64,000 nucleotides of DNA from assembly GCF_900155685.1 (NCBI RefSeq), contig NZ_LT732547.1, positions 331,648 through 395,647 on the forward strand, in the 5' to 3' direction. Both the position numbers and the translations under genes were made by a program. Under the pieces are notes generated by a model that saw only the letters and a list, made by a program, of their open reading frames with translations, made no database searches and had not been told where the DNA came from. Origin of the DNA: Paenibacillus bouchesdurhonensis (GTDB lineage Bacteria > Bacillota > Bacilli > Paenibacillales > Paenibacillaceae). Below, one piece after another: positions 1 through 9,166 of this stretch (positions are counted from its first letter, which is position 1; each line of letters begins with the position of its first letter).

Positions 1-45
1 GATGTCGAGACCTTCCTTGAAAGAGAAGAGAATTAATATAGCAAT

Positions 46-74
46 GAAGACCCTGCCAAATTGCTAGGGTCTTC
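46..74. terminator. Hairpin terminator of an upstream gene
   Basis: A perfect 9-bp inverted repeat (GAAGACCCT / AGGGTCTTC) with an 11-nt loop, followed by a pyrimidine-rich stretch. It probably ends a gene lying left of the window. The U-tract is imperfect, so efficiency is uncertain. The rest of bases 1-307 holds no gene I can support. Confidence 0.55.
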
Positions 75-146
75 AGTGCTATATCTTTCTTCTCCAGGCC
101 TTCCTTGATTTAGCGCATGATAAGCGGGTCAGACGGCTATTTTACT

Positions 147-175
147 AAGACAACGGCCAGCAAGTATAGTATAAT
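147..175 (+). promoter_or_regulatory. Possible sigma-A promoter for the MFS gene
   Basis: A perfect -10 box TATAAT (170-175) lies 17 nt after AAGACA, a 4/6 match to TTGACA. It would give a leader of roughly 120 nt before the MFS start at 308. The weak -35 makes this tentative. Confidence 0.4.
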
Positions 176-307
176 GATCCGTTGAATGTGTATTATTGCA
201 TGCGCATATTACGACGAACCATTTTTGCGCACAATACAGAAAAGCACCTAGTCGCGCAGCAGCTCATCAAAGAATAACTGATGTGCCAAGATGGAGGAAT
301 TTGTATC

Positions 308-1537
308 ATGAAAAAACATCCAGAGACTCATTCCCACACGGAGCTGGAATCGGCCTCTCGGGTTTGGCTGTTGATTCTAGGCATTGTTTTCCTAGCCACG
401 AACCTGCGAGCCCCGATTACCTCCGTAGGCCCTTTGGTTGAAATTATCCGTGCCGATCTAGGCATATCCAATACGTTAGCCGGGCTGATCACTACACTTC
501 CGCTAATCGCTTTTGCCTTATTATCTCCCGTTGCTCCGAAGCTGGCTCGCCGTTACGGCATGCCGCTCGTTCTTTTCGTATCTGTGCTGATGCTTGGGGT
601 TGGCGTACTGATTAGATCCGCTTGGGGGATCGGGGCGCTGCTTATCGGTACGGTCGTCTTGGGGCTGGCTATTTCGGTCTGCAACGTTCTTATGCCGAGT
701 TTAATCAAAGAGAAATTCCCGCTGCGCATAGGGCTTATGATCGGCGTATATTCGGTAGCCATGAACTTGACCGGAGCCATCGCTTCCGGGATCAGCGTGC
801 CCGTTGCCGAGGGGGCGGGTCTCGGGTGGAAAGGGGCGCTGGCGATCTGGGCGGTGCTCGCTTTGATCGCTGCCTTGTTATGGGCTCCTCAGCTGCGACG
901 CCAGCGCCAGCAAGCGAATATATCCAGTAAGCTGGACAAGCCTGTGAACGTATGGAAGTCCGCTCTGGCCTGGTACGTGACCCTGTACATGGGTCTGCAA
1001 TCGCTGCTGTTCTATGTCGTTGTAACCTGGCTTCCCGATATATTAAAGAGCCAGGGCATGACGGCGGATTCGGCAGGCTGGACCCTTTCGTTCATGCAGT
1101 TGTCCGTACTGCCAATTACTTTTCTTATGCCTATCATTGCAGGCCGCGTAAAGAATCAAGTCGGTTTGATGATTATCACGGTATCCTTCTTCTTTGTGGG
1201 AATCGGCGGGATTCTGTACGGTAGCGACAAGCTGACGATGCTGTGGGCAATCATGATCGGTATCAGCTTAGGCAGCTCCTTTAGTCTGGCGATGATGCTG
1301 TTCGGACTAAGGACAAGCAACGCTTACGATGCAGCTGAATTATCGGGAATGGCTCAATCGGTGGGCTACTTGCTGGCTGCGGTCGGACCGACGTTTGTCG
1401 GTTACCTGCATGATGCGACGGGCGGCTGGCGGATGCCGATGTATTTCTTGGTTGGTGTAGCCTTGCTCGTGCTTATTTTCGGCATAGCATCTGGACGGAA
1501 CCGACTCATTGGACAATCGGCCACTGGACAATCCTAA
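308..1537 (+). CDS. CynX/NimT-family MFS transporter
   Basis: Membrane transporter of the major facilitator superfamily, 409 residues with about 12 hydrophobic segments. The first helix carries the NLRAPITSVGPL signature typical of the cyanate/2-nitroimidazole (CynX/NimT, YycB) branch, and the helix 2-3 loop has a basic RRYG. I chose ATG 308 because GGAGG lies at 293-297 with 10-nt spacing; an ATG at 281 has no such site. It stands alone, is followed by a strong terminator, and the next genes run the other way. The substrate cannot be told from sequence; members export or import small anions and drugs. Family call is firm, substrate unknown. Confidence 0.85.
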   Translation: MKKHPETHSHTELESASRVWLLILGIVFLATNLRAPITSVGPLVEIIRADLGISNTLAGLITTLPLIAFALLSPVAPKLARRYGMPLVLFVSVLMLGVGVLIRSAWGIGALLIGTVVLGLAISVCNVLMPSLIKEKFPLRIGLMIGVYSVAMNLTGAIASGISVPVAEGAGLGWKGALAIWAVLALIAALLWAPQLRRQRQQANISSKLDKPVNVWKSALAWYVTLYMGLQSLLFYVVVTWLPDILKSQGMTADSAGWTLSFMQLSVLPITFLMPIIAGRVKNQVGLMIITVSFFFVGIGGILYGSDKLTMLWAIMIGISLGSSFSLAMMLFGLRTSNAYDAAELSGMAQSVGYLLAAVGPTFVGYLHDATGGWRMPMYFLVGVALLVLIFGIASGRNRLIGQSATGQS

Positions 1538-1573
1538 ATTCAAGAATGTGAACAAGATACCATGCATACGAAA

Positions 1574-1612
1574 GAAGGAGCCTTCTCCGTCTAGGAGAGG
1601 CTCCTTTCTTAG
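1574..1612. terminator. Terminator between convergent genes
   Basis: Stem AAGGAGCC plus TTCTCC pairs with GGAGA plus GGCTCCTT around a short loop, then TTTCTT. It ends the MFS gene and, read from the other strand, could also end the DUF1266 gene that stops at 1634. Confidence 0.8.
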
Positions 1613-1633
1613 TAATTGAAGGCTCTGGGATAA

Positions 1634-2275
1634 CTAGGGTTTAAACTGCAGCATCGGGCTTTGCCGGAAGCTCATCATTTGCATGATGTATTGCCGATTC
1701 TTGCTGACAAAGCTGGAGGGGGACTCTTGCAGCAGATAGCTTTGACCTACGGCATAGCTGGCGATGTAGGTTTCCCACTCGGAGAAATTTTCCTTAATCA
1801 TGGGAATGATCCGGCCGATATAACTCCACATTTCATCCTCCGATAGATAGCCTACCTGCTTGCCGGCAAAGCATTTCAACATAATCCAGGAAAAATCATA
1901 AGCAGCGATGCCCCCAGGGGGCAGACTCCATAGGTAACGGCTGACAACCGTGAGCTGGCGTCTTCTTTGTTCATTCGTCAGAAGCTGAATATATCGGCTC
2001 CGCTCTGCGGCGGAAAGCATAGAGAGAAGGCAGGAGTCTCGGAAGAATTCATCCCGGCGGCCTGTCTCCAAGTACCATTCTATATCCGCTATCAGTTGTT
2101 CTTTATCATGGAGCTCGTGTTGTTTAAGAAAGCTGCGCATGCGATTCCACATTTCGTACTGCATCTTCGGATTCATCATGAAGTAGCCTACCTCCTGGCC
2201 GATGGAGCATAAGGAAAGCACAGCATGGACGTAAGGCATCCAGGCCTTGCGTTCTTCCTGCGTATTAATATTCAT
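1634..2275 (-). CDS. DUF1266-family protein of the hscC cluster
   Basis: A 213-residue soluble protein. Its C-terminal half has the DUF1266 pattern: a YDFSWIMLKC stretch, GYLSEDEMW, then a SEWETYIASYAVGQSY block. Start is ATG 2275, with a run of six G (2285-2290) as ribosome site; longer in-frame starts would overlap the upstream gene by about 200 nt. It lies 20 nt after the J-protein stop, so it is the third gene of the hscC operon. In E. coli, DUF1266 proteins (YbeU, YbeR) also neighbour hscC, which supports a shared function, but the biochemical role of DUF1266 is unknown. Confidence 0.75.
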   Translation of the reverse strand: MNINTQEERKAWMPYVHAVLSLCSIGQEVGYFMMNPKMQYEMWNRMRSFLKQHELHDKEQLIADIEWYLETGRRDEFFRDSCLLSMLSAAERSRYIQLLTNEQRRRQLTVVSRYLWSLPPGGIAAYDFSWIMLKCFAGKQVGYLSEDEMWSYIGRIIPMIKENFSEWETYIASYAVGQSYLLQESPSSFVSKNRQYIMQMMSFRQSPMLQFKP

Positions 2276-2295
2276 TGGCTTGTATCCCCCCAACG

Positions 2296-4470
2296 CTAAT
2301 TGTAGCGAATATATCTCCATTGTCTGCGCAGCTCCTGCAGAAACGGAATGTAGAACAGGATAAGGAGGAGCGTCAAGTACAGGCTGTTTGCCGGCAGTTC
2401 GGCGATCGGATTGCTCTTGCTGACTCCGTCTTTGACGATGACATAATAATCGGTTAGCGGATAGCCGTCCAAGTAATTGGAGGAACCCGACAGATTCTGC
2501 TGCCAATTATCAATTTCACGCTGGAGCTGCTGGGGTAGAGCAGGCTGCGCACTTCCTGCAATTTCCAACGTCTCCCCTTGGTAAGCTGCCATCGCTTGGT
2601 CGTAATTTGCAATAATGATTACAGAGGCGTCTCCGGCATAACCAATACAGACATACCCGCTAATTTGATTCATCAGCCCGAGCTTCTTGGCTTCGTCCAT
2701 ATGGATATATTGATATGGCGAAGCCTTGTCATCTTCGTCACTGATTTCCAGAATGCCGAGATACTTGATGTTGGTCAGCTTCAATTGAACGGCATGATTT
2801 CCGGTCGGCAATGCTTCAAGTTCAGTGGCATTGTGAATGGCAATTGCTTCGGGCTGTAGAAATAGATGTTTCGCAAAGACCCAAGGGGTTGTGCCAGTAT
2901 GCTTGACTACGGACTGACCAATGATGAGATGAAGAACAATAATGATGGCCAGGATATGCCATCTTCGTGAAAGGAGCAGCATTGCCGCCCTCTGAAGCCG
3001 GCTTCGCAGAGGAAGCCGACCTAGCTGCTCGTTGATTTTTCGCTTCGCATTTTTGCGCTCCTGTCCCTTCAACTGCTGTAATTGCTCTTCGAGACAGCGC
3101 TGAATTTGTGCCAGATAGAGCACGGCTTCGATTTCTTCACGATCTATCGCCAACACTTGATTGAAGGCATTCTGAGCCTGTTCCAGCTGTCCCAGCTTGA
3201 GATGACATTGTCCTGCTAGGGAGAGAGCTTCCGCGTGACGCGGGATTTGGGCCAGAACTTGGTGCACATCCCGAAGCGCCTCATCAGCTTTATTCATCCT
3301 GAGCAAGAAGCGTACACGCAATATTACGGCATCATGGCTATTGGGGTTTAGTCGGATATACTCATTACAGGAGTCTAGAGCATTATCCCAATCGCTAGTT
3401 CGGCGGTAGAACTCGGTTTGCAGCCGGAGTAGATCCTTGTCCTCTTTAAAAATGCTGCGTGCTTTAATTAAATGTACATGAGCTGACCGGATATCGTTCT
3501 CTAGAAGCGCCAAGGCGACGGCTTCCCGATAGCGCAGAAAGTCATCATAGCGGACAAGGGTATCTTGCGCCTGCAAGAGGGCGCCGTAATCCATCTGGAG
3601 TCCGGGGAATTCCATAACGGCATAGGCGTATATTTTTGGATATTGTTCGGCAAAATCTGTATCTTCTATGCTGCGTGCCCGCCAGCGGAAGGAGTCCTCA
3701 AGTAGATGCCAGACTTCACTCGGCAGGAAATAATGCTGCTCGAAATAGTCGAGCAGGATAGCGGATAGCACTCGCTGGTAGTCAATGTTCCAAAGCGTAT
3801 CGGAGCTTAATAGCTCCAGCCAGGAGCGGGTATCCATCCGAGCCGGGAAATTCGAATATAATGCCTTCACCTGCTCCATAAATATACTTACGGGATGCTC
3901 AGGATCATCGTAATCCTCGTCAAGCTCTTCATCTATATCAAACGGATCATCTGCTTCGCCATCATGGCCGAGATCATATTCATCATCCTCAACGTCTTCA
4001 GCTGAATCGTCGTAATCCCCATCGCTCTCTACATTGAACGGTATTTCCTTATTCTCTTCACTTCGCTGATCCAACTTTTCTTCTGCATCGAAAGTGCTCC
4101 ACTTGGGGAGACGAGGAATTCGAGGCATGTCTTGTTCCGTCGATTCCTCTTGTTCGGTTTCGAGCTCAGCCTCCTGATAAGGATTCCATCTGTCTTCTGA
4201 GTCGCTATCCCCGTCCTCATCCTGCCTAGGGTCAAGGAAAGGAGAGGAGGATGTCTCCTCCTCTTCTTCCTCTTCCGTGAATGAATGATGAGCCTGTGAT
4301 TGCTGGTACTGCTTCGCCAGCTTCATGGCTAGATCATAAGCTTCCCTGAGTTGCTGGTACCCTTGTGGATCATCCTCGGGATGATGGATTCGCAGCTTCT
4401 TGGCATAGGCTCTTCGGATCGTCGGTATATCATAAGTTTGTTCTATGCCGAGCGTCGCCCATATCCTCAA
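2296..4470 (-). CDS. Membrane J-domain/TPR protein, putative HscC co-chaperone
   Basis: 724 residues. Residues 1-60 form a J-like domain (helix II basic patch, then H30-P31-E32-D33, so the invariant HPD tripeptide reads HPE). About 65-190 is a long acidic, probably disordered linker rich in Glu/Asp. About 300-460 has helical TPR-like repeats. Hydrophobic segments lie near 502-521 and 697-714, with about 175 residues between them. The start is TTG 4470, which overlaps the hscC stop as TTGA, so the two are translationally coupled. J proteins trigger ATP hydrolysis in Hsp70s; here the natural partner is HscC. Membrane anchoring resembles the DjlB/DjlC partners of E. coli HscC. Client proteins are unknown. 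Confidence 0.8.
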   Translation of the reverse strand: MRIWATLGIEQTYDIPTIRRAYAKKLRIHHPEDDPQGYQQLREAYDLAMKLAKQYQQSQAHHSFTEEEEEEETSSSPFLDPRQDEDGDSDSEDRWNPYQEAELETEQEESTEQDMPRIPRLPKWSTFDAEEKLDQRSEENKEIPFNVESDGDYDDSAEDVEDDEYDLGHDGEADDPFDIDEELDEDYDDPEHPVSIFMEQVKALYSNFPARMDTRSWLELLSSDTLWNIDYQRVLSAILLDYFEQHYFLPSEVWHLLEDSFRWRARSIEDTDFAEQYPKIYAYAVMEFPGLQMDYGALLQAQDTLVRYDDFLRYREAVALALLENDIRSAHVHLIKARSIFKEDKDLLRLQTEFYRRTSDWDNALDSCNEYIRLNPNSHDAVILRVRFLLRMNKADEALRDVHQVLAQIPRHAEALSLAGQCHLKLGQLEQAQNAFNQVLAIDREEIEAVLYLAQIQRCLEEQLQQLKGQERKNAKRKINEQLGRLPLRSRLQRAAMLLLSRRWHILAIIIVLHLIIGQSVVKHTGTTPWVFAKHLFLQPEAIAIHNATELEALPTGNHAVQLKLTNIKYLGILEISDEDDKASPYQYIHMDEAKKLGLMNQISGYVCIGYAGDASVIIIANYDQAMAAYQGETLEIAGSAQPALPQQLQREIDNWQQNLSGSSNYLDGYPLTDYYVIVKDGVSKSNPIAELPANSLYLTLLLILFYIPFLQELRRQWRYIRYN

Positions 4471-6170
4471 TAGTAGTCACTCCACTTCTCCAGATGCTCA
4501 AGCTGTTTGCTGAGCTTCGCAGCAGCCTTTTTCACCTCTTGTTCATTCTGGGAAGCCAGCACTTTCTCGAACTCTAGCAGGAGAAAGGCGATTTCTTCCC
4601 GCTTCTCACCAAGCGCTTCTTCGTACAGCCGTTCGCCCCTAGCGAGGAGCAGCCGGTTTTCGCTCCGCTCGCGCGGATGAATTTTAATATCCTTCAATTC
4701 ATTCAATCGTCTTTGGATGTCTTCTTGCGTCAGGAGCCCAGGGTTTTTCTCGATAATAATCGTTTTCTTCGCCCCTGTGCTCTGTGTCGTTACCTCGACC
4801 TCCAAAATTCCATTAATGTCGTAGGTAAATCGTACATCAATGGATTGCGCTCCCGCTTTATCGGGCGGAACGTCAATCTCTAGCTCCCCAAGCTTGATGT
4901 TATTGGCAACCAAACGGCTTTCTCCTTGATAGACATCGACGGCAATTTGCTTTTGTTGGTCATGAAGGGTGCAGTAGGATTCCACTTTACTTACAGGGAT
5001 TGGCGTATTACGCTCAATTATCGGCGAGAAATGACCATCCTCGAACTGATTGCTGCCCATGCGTTTGGTGGTTTCAATCCCCAGCGTATAAGGACAAACA
5101 TCCGTCAACACAACTTCTTTGAGGCTTTCGTTTCTCTCTTTGAGCGCAACCTGGATAGCCGCGCCAAGCGCGACGGTTTCGTCTGGATTGACTCCAGCAA
5201 ATGGAAGGCGGCCGAACATCTTGGTGACAATTGATTTGATGATCGGCATACGTGTTGCGCCCCCGATAAGAATGACCGCGTCCATGTCACGGGGAGATAG
5301 CGCGGCATCTCTCAGAGCCCTTTCAATAGGGTGACGAAGACGGAGCATGAGCTGAGCGGAAATTTTCTCGAATTCGTCACGATTCAGGCTCATCTCATAA
5401 GTGGCATCATCGATGATGAAGGTCATGGAGCCGGAAGATTCCTGTCCCAAAGCCCGTTTGCATATTTCGGCCTGCTTGAACAAGGCGGAACGTGCTTTGA
5501 GATCGAGGGCGGAATAATCTAGCCCATGCTTCTGCACAAAATAAGAGACGAGCAGTTCGGTGAAATCCTCGCCGCCCAAATAGTTGTCTCCCGCAATCGA
5601 CTTGACTTCCATCACGCCTTCGAAAAATTCAAGGATCGACACGTCAAAGGTGCCGCCCCCAAGATCAAAGACTAGAAACTTGGTCTCCGATTCCTCCTGA
5701 TGCAGCCCATAGGTGATCGCTGCTGCCGTCGGCTCGCTAATCAGCCGCTCTACCTTCAACCCGGCAAACTCTGCCGCGCGCTTTGTTGCTTTACGCTGGG
5801 TGTCATTGAAATAAGCGGGCACGCTAATGACTGCCTCGATCACTTCCTGGCCAAGAAAAGCTTCCGCATCAGCCTTTAGCGACTTTACGACAAATGAAGA
5901 GAGCTCCTCGGGTGTAAAAGTATACTTGCCCATGCGATAAAGCTTCTCTGTGCCCATGTAGCGTTTAAAGGTAGAGGCGGTAAGATCGGGATGTGTCATC
6001 AACCGCTCCTTTGCGATTTGCCCGACTAAAATTTCACCAGTATCATCTACGCCGACCACCGATGGCGTCAGATGTTCCCCATATACGTTCGGTATTATTT
6101 TTGGACCTTCTTCCGTCCAGTAGGCCACAAGACTATGGGTCGTCCCCAAATCAATCCCAATCATCGTCAT
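4467..6170 (-). CDS. hscC: HscC-type Hsp70 chaperone
   Basis: 567 residues, the short length of HscC (E. coli about 556) rather than DnaK (about 610). The ATPase domain shows IGIDLGTTHSLVA at the N-terminus, VISVPAYF, the EPTAAA and FDLGGGTFDVS phosphate loops, and GGATRMP. The substrate domain follows from about 385, and the helical lid is truncated, lacking the EEVD-like end. Start ATG 6170 has AGAGG 8 nt upstream. HscC proteins are specialised Hsp70s that work with membrane J proteins, and here such a J protein is coupled directly downstream. The stop overlaps the J start. A 23-codon ORF abuts the start. Confidence in HscC over DnaK is high because of context and length. Confidence 0.9.
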   Translation of the reverse strand: MTMIGIDLGTTHSLVAYWTEEGPKIIPNVYGEHLTPSVVGVDDTGEILVGQIAKERLMTHPDLTASTFKRYMGTEKLYRMGKYTFTPEELSSFVVKSLKADAEAFLGQEVIEAVISVPAYFNDTQRKATKRAAEFAGLKVERLISEPTAAAITYGLHQEESETKFLVFDLGGGTFDVSILEFFEGVMEVKSIAGDNYLGGEDFTELLVSYFVQKHGLDYSALDLKARSALFKQAEICKRALGQESSGSMTFIIDDATYEMSLNRDEFEKISAQLMLRLRHPIERALRDAALSPRDMDAVILIGGATRMPIIKSIVTKMFGRLPFAGVNPDETVALGAAIQVALKERNESLKEVVLTDVCPYTLGIETTKRMGSNQFEDGHFSPIIERNTPIPVSKVESYCTLHDQQKQIAVDVYQGESRLVANNIKLGELEIDVPPDKAGAQSIDVRFTYDINGILEVEVTTQSTGAKKTIIIEKNPGLLTQEDIQRRLNELKDIKIHPRERSENRLLLARGERLYEEALGEKREEIAFLLLEFEKVLASQNEQEVKKAAAKLSKQLEHLEKWSDYY

Positions 6171-6242
6171 TTAGGCAACCTCTTTCTCTATTATGTATTG
6201 GTTTACTAGGTATATATCGACATATTTTATCATAAATTTCAT
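6171..6242 (-). CDS. 23-codon leader ORF upstream of hscC
   Basis: A short ORF beginning ATG 6242 with a good GGAGG site (6248-6252, 5-nt spacing) and ending TAA at 6171-6173, directly against the hscC ATG and in the same frame. Its last codons contain the AGAGG that serves hscC. The peptide starts MKFMIKYVDIY and is hydrophobic with a charged end. It may be a translational-coupling leader for hscC. It could also be chance in AT-rich DNA; comparison with relatives would decide. Confidence 0.45.
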   Translation of the reverse strand: MKFMIKYVDIYLVNQYIIEKEVA

Positions 6243-6409
6243 AAATTCCTCCAGATGCAATCTATGTCCTAATCGTTGATTATTCATAGGATAGGGGAAT
6301 TGCGCCATTTGAATCATATCACCCCATAAGCAAATGTGATACTATTCAAATTCAGTAGGTGAATTATATCACTCCTTATTAGAATGGCCTGTAATGGATA
6401 AAATTTAAT

Positions 6410-6438
6410 ATGACCGAAGCGTCATAATGATATATAAT
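6410..6438 (+). promoter_or_regulatory. Sigma-A-like promoter of the symporter gene
   Basis: ATGACC (6410-6415), 17-nt spacer, TATAAT (6433-6438). This places transcription start near 6445, after the ATG at 6437, which supports the downstream ATG 6473 as the true start of the symporter. Confidence 0.6.
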
Positions 6439-6472
6439 GGTTGGAAAAATTAAGATAGATGGAGTCGATATA

Positions 6473-7828
6473 ATGAGTGCGCAGAGGAATAATAGTATAA
6501 GTAATAGTGAAAGGAAGAAGGATCGCTTCTCTTCTACTGGATTTATATTGGCTGCGATCGGCAGTTCCGTCGGCCTGGGGAACATGTGGAAATTCCCCTA
6601 TATTACCGGTGAAAACGGAGGGGCCGCTTTCTTCCTGCTCTTTATAGTTTGCTTGGTCATCATTGGTTTGCCGGTGCTTCTGGCAGAGCTTGCGATAGGA
6701 CGCAGTGGGCGGGGCAGCGCCGCGACGGCATTCGTAAGAGTCGGCGGAAAACGGGGATGGAAGAGCCTCGGCATTCTGCAAGTGCTTGCTCCTTTTTTGA
6801 TTTTATCTTTCTATATTATTGTTGCAGGCTGGACGCTGCACTATGCCGTATCGGCGTTTAGCGGCAATTTGTTCAGCAATCCGGATTTTGAGGGGCAGTT
6901 CGCTCATTTTGTCTCAGGCTATATGCCGCTCTTCTGGCAGTTCGTTGCCTTGCTCATTACCGGCGGCGTGGTTATTCTCGGAATTTCCGGCGGTATTGAG
7001 AAATTCAATAAAATATTAATTCCGAGTCTTGTCGTTCTGTTGATCGTCTTGATGATTCGGGCGGTGACGCTTCCAGGGGCTGAGGCGGGGGTATCCTTCT
7101 TCCTCCAGCCGGATTTCTCGCAGCTGACGGCAGAATCGGCATTGGTTGCTTTGGGACATGCCTTCTTCTCCCTGTCGCTAGGGATGGGGATTCTATTAAC
7201 ATATGGCTCCTACGTACGGAAGGAACAATCGTTAGGTTCGGCTACACTGGCTATCGGTGCGGGTGACCTGATTTATGCATTCATAGCGGGGCTCATCATT
7301 TTCCCGACAACCTTCTCGTTTGGCATCGCTCCGGATCAGGGGCCATCGCTAGTCTTTATCGCTTTGCCGGCTGCCTTCTCGGCGATGCCTCTAGGTTCGT
7401 TCTTCGGCGGCTTGTTCTTCATTCTGCTGGCGATTGCTGCGCTGACATCTGCGGTGTCCCTGCTGGAGGTTCCTGTGTCTTATACGATGGAGCGCTTCGG
7501 CTGGAGCCGTTCGCGTTCCGTATGGATTCTGATAGGGCTGATATTTCTGATCGGTGCGCCCTCTGCGTTGTCGCTTGGCATGGTTCCCGAGCTTTCGTTT
7601 GGCGGTAAGGCCTTCTTCGACTGGGTAGATTTTATCACGTCCAACATCATGCTGCCTGTCGGAGGTCTTGCGATAACGATATTTGCAGGATACTTCTGGA
7701 AAGGGGCGGCGGAATCGACCGGCTTGCGTGCCGGCTGGTTCCGGGTGTGGCTGTTCATGCTGCGGTATATTGCGCCGATTCTCGTATTCCTAGTACTGCT
7801 GCATACGTCGGGCATCATTAAATTTTAA
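6473..7828 (+). CDS. Neurotransmitter:sodium symporter family transporter
   Basis: 451 residues, 11-12 membrane helices. The first helix carries AAIGSSVGLGNMWKFPY, the sodium and substrate signature of the NSS/LeuT family, followed by ENGGAAF. Such proteins take up amino acids or related amines with sodium; Bacillus YocR and YhdH are of this type. Start ATG 6473 is chosen because GGAG lies 8 nt upstream and a promoter -10 box overlaps the earlier ATG at 6437. It is monocistronic, divergent from hscC, and ends in a very strong terminator. Substrate not determinable. Confidence 0.88.
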   Translation: MSAQRNNSISNSERKKDRFSSTGFILAAIGSSVGLGNMWKFPYITGENGGAAFFLLFIVCLVIIGLPVLLAELAIGRSGRGSAATAFVRVGGKRGWKSLGILQVLAPFLILSFYIIVAGWTLHYAVSAFSGNLFSNPDFEGQFAHFVSGYMPLFWQFVALLITGGVVILGISGGIEKFNKILIPSLVVLLIVLMIRAVTLPGAEAGVSFFLQPDFSQLTAESALVALGHAFFSLSLGMGILLTYGSYVRKEQSLGSATLAIGAGDLIYAFIAGLIIFPTTFSFGIAPDQGPSLVFIALPAAFSAMPLGSFFGGLFFILLAIAALTSAVSLLEVPVSYTMERFGWSRSRSVWILIGLIFLIGAPSALSLGMVPELSFGGKAFFDWVDFITSNIMLPVGGLAITIFAGYFWKGAAESTGLRAGWFRVWLFMLRYIAPILVFLVLLHTSGIIKF

Positions 7829-7894
7829 TGCATTTTAGGTAATAGATAATCATTGGAAAGAGACGGCAGATCGAAATACAATATATAAATTAAC

Positions 7895-7929
7895 AAGACC
7901 GATCGAATTAAGAATTCGATCGGTCTTTA
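7895..7929. terminator. Perfect 15-bp hairpin terminator
   Basis: AAGACCGATCGAATT (7895-7909) pairs perfectly with its complement at 7913-7927 around a 3-nt loop, then TT. It separates the symporter (+) from the convergent EamA gene (-) and may act in both directions. Confidence 0.8.
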
Positions 7930-7989
7930 TGTTATTATCAGGAGAATCATGTTGTGGGAAAGCGCTTTTTGAATCATGGCTGTAGCAGG

Positions 7990-9006
7990 TTAGAGGACGG
8001 AACGGTTAGTTTGAGCCTTTCCAGTCGCTGGTGAGCTAGCAGCACCGTGAATTCTAGCCTTCCGCTCAGCGGGCTCTTGTCGCTCCTTATGCCTTTTGCG
8101 CTGAACTAAATTGTTGCGAACGATCGCAAAGATGACGAGCAGCGTACCGTAAATTTCAAACATGGAGACATGATAGCCCTGAAAGGCCATAATGATCAAG
8201 GTAGTGATTGGTACAAAGTTGATATATAAAATCCCGTTGAGTGGCGTTAACATTTTTAATCCGGCATTCCAGCTTAGAAGAGCCACGATCCCCGGCAAGG
8301 TGATCATAAAGGCCATCTCCCACTTCACGGAGCTAAGCGTCTCTATGGAAGGAGCAGGCAGAAGGCCAAGCAGTGTAGCAAATGAGACAATGGCGAGCGA
8401 CACCAGGCTTCCCAGCAGGCAAGTGAGTGTTGAATAGCGTAGAACCGACCAGTCTTTAAATCGGCTTCCGCCCATGGAATACAGTACCCAGCCCGTAACT
8501 CCAATGAAAATAAGCAATAGCGGGAACAAAGACTTGCCTGCCATCGCAAAGAAGGCCAGTTTGCCATTGGTAATAACAAGCAATGCCCCGGCCAGACATA
8601 GAATCATGCTGACAATCGTATATCTGGGCGGTTTGGCCTTGGCGGTAATCCATACGTAAAGTATTGAGATCATTGGCATAAGAACCTCAATTAAAGAAGC
8701 GGTAATTGTACCGGTATCGCCCATAAGGTACTGTCCCGAGAATATGAACATGTTATACACGGTAAAGGCCATAGTTCCATAGAATACGAGAGCTTTTCCT
8801 TTCCCCTCCAGGCGAAAAGCCGCTAATCCTTCCTTCACCCATAGTATCGCTGATAGAATGACGGCCACAACGGCATACCGGATGAATGAGAAATAGAAGG
8901 GATCTATTTTTTGCAGAGCGACTTGCGCAACCGGGAACATTGCTCCCCAGGACATACTTGCGATGAGGCATAAGACTGAGCCGATGATGATTTGTTTTTT
9001 ATTCAT
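7990..9006 (-). CDS. EamA/DMT-family transporter
   Basis: 338 residues, ten predicted membrane helices arranged as two EamA repeats (first repeat with SWGAMFPVAQ, second from about residue 165). Such proteins usually export amino acids or metabolites. Start ATG 9006 follows AAGGAG with good spacing; an earlier in-frame ATG (9039) lacks a site. The C-terminal 35 residues are a charged, low-complexity cytoplasmic tail. It is transcribed away from a LysR-type regulator 160 bp off, the usual layout for a regulator and its target exporter. Cargo unknown. Confidence 0.85.
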   Translation of the reverse strand: MNKKQIIIGSVLCLIASMSWGAMFPVAQVALQKIDPFYFSFIRYAVVAVILSAILWVKEGLAAFRLEGKGKALVFYGTMAFTVYNMFIFSGQYLMGDTGTITASLIEVLMPMISILYVWITAKAKPPRYTIVSMILCLAGALLVITNGKLAFFAMAGKSLFPLLLIFIGVTGWVLYSMGGSRFKDWSVLRYSTLTCLLGSLVSLAIVSFATLLGLLPAPSIETLSSVKWEMAFMITLPGIVALLSWNAGLKMLTPLNGILYINFVPITTLIIMAFQGYHVSMFEIYGTLLVIFAIVRNNLVQRKRHKERQEPAERKARIHGAASSPATGKAQTNRSVL

Positions 9007-9166
9007 TAAATTCGTTCTCCTTAACAATATCCGTACCATTATTCAATACAAATGATAGATTAATCACAGACAACAGTAAAATGATTGTAAATTAACTTCT
9101 TCATCATTTATAATGATACCTGAAACAGAAAGCATGACGAGTACATGGGGCAGGAGGAGATGGAGA

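Noticed and set aside
1634-2506. 290-codon reading of the DUF1266 gene
   Set aside because: The extra N-terminal 77 residues overlap the J-protein gene by about 200 nt and do not resemble the family; ATG 2275 has a good ribosome site.
5105-5334. ORFs opposite to hscC and similar 60-170-codon frames opposite other genes
   Set aside because: Shadows of strongly coding genes; no ribosome sites or domains of their own.
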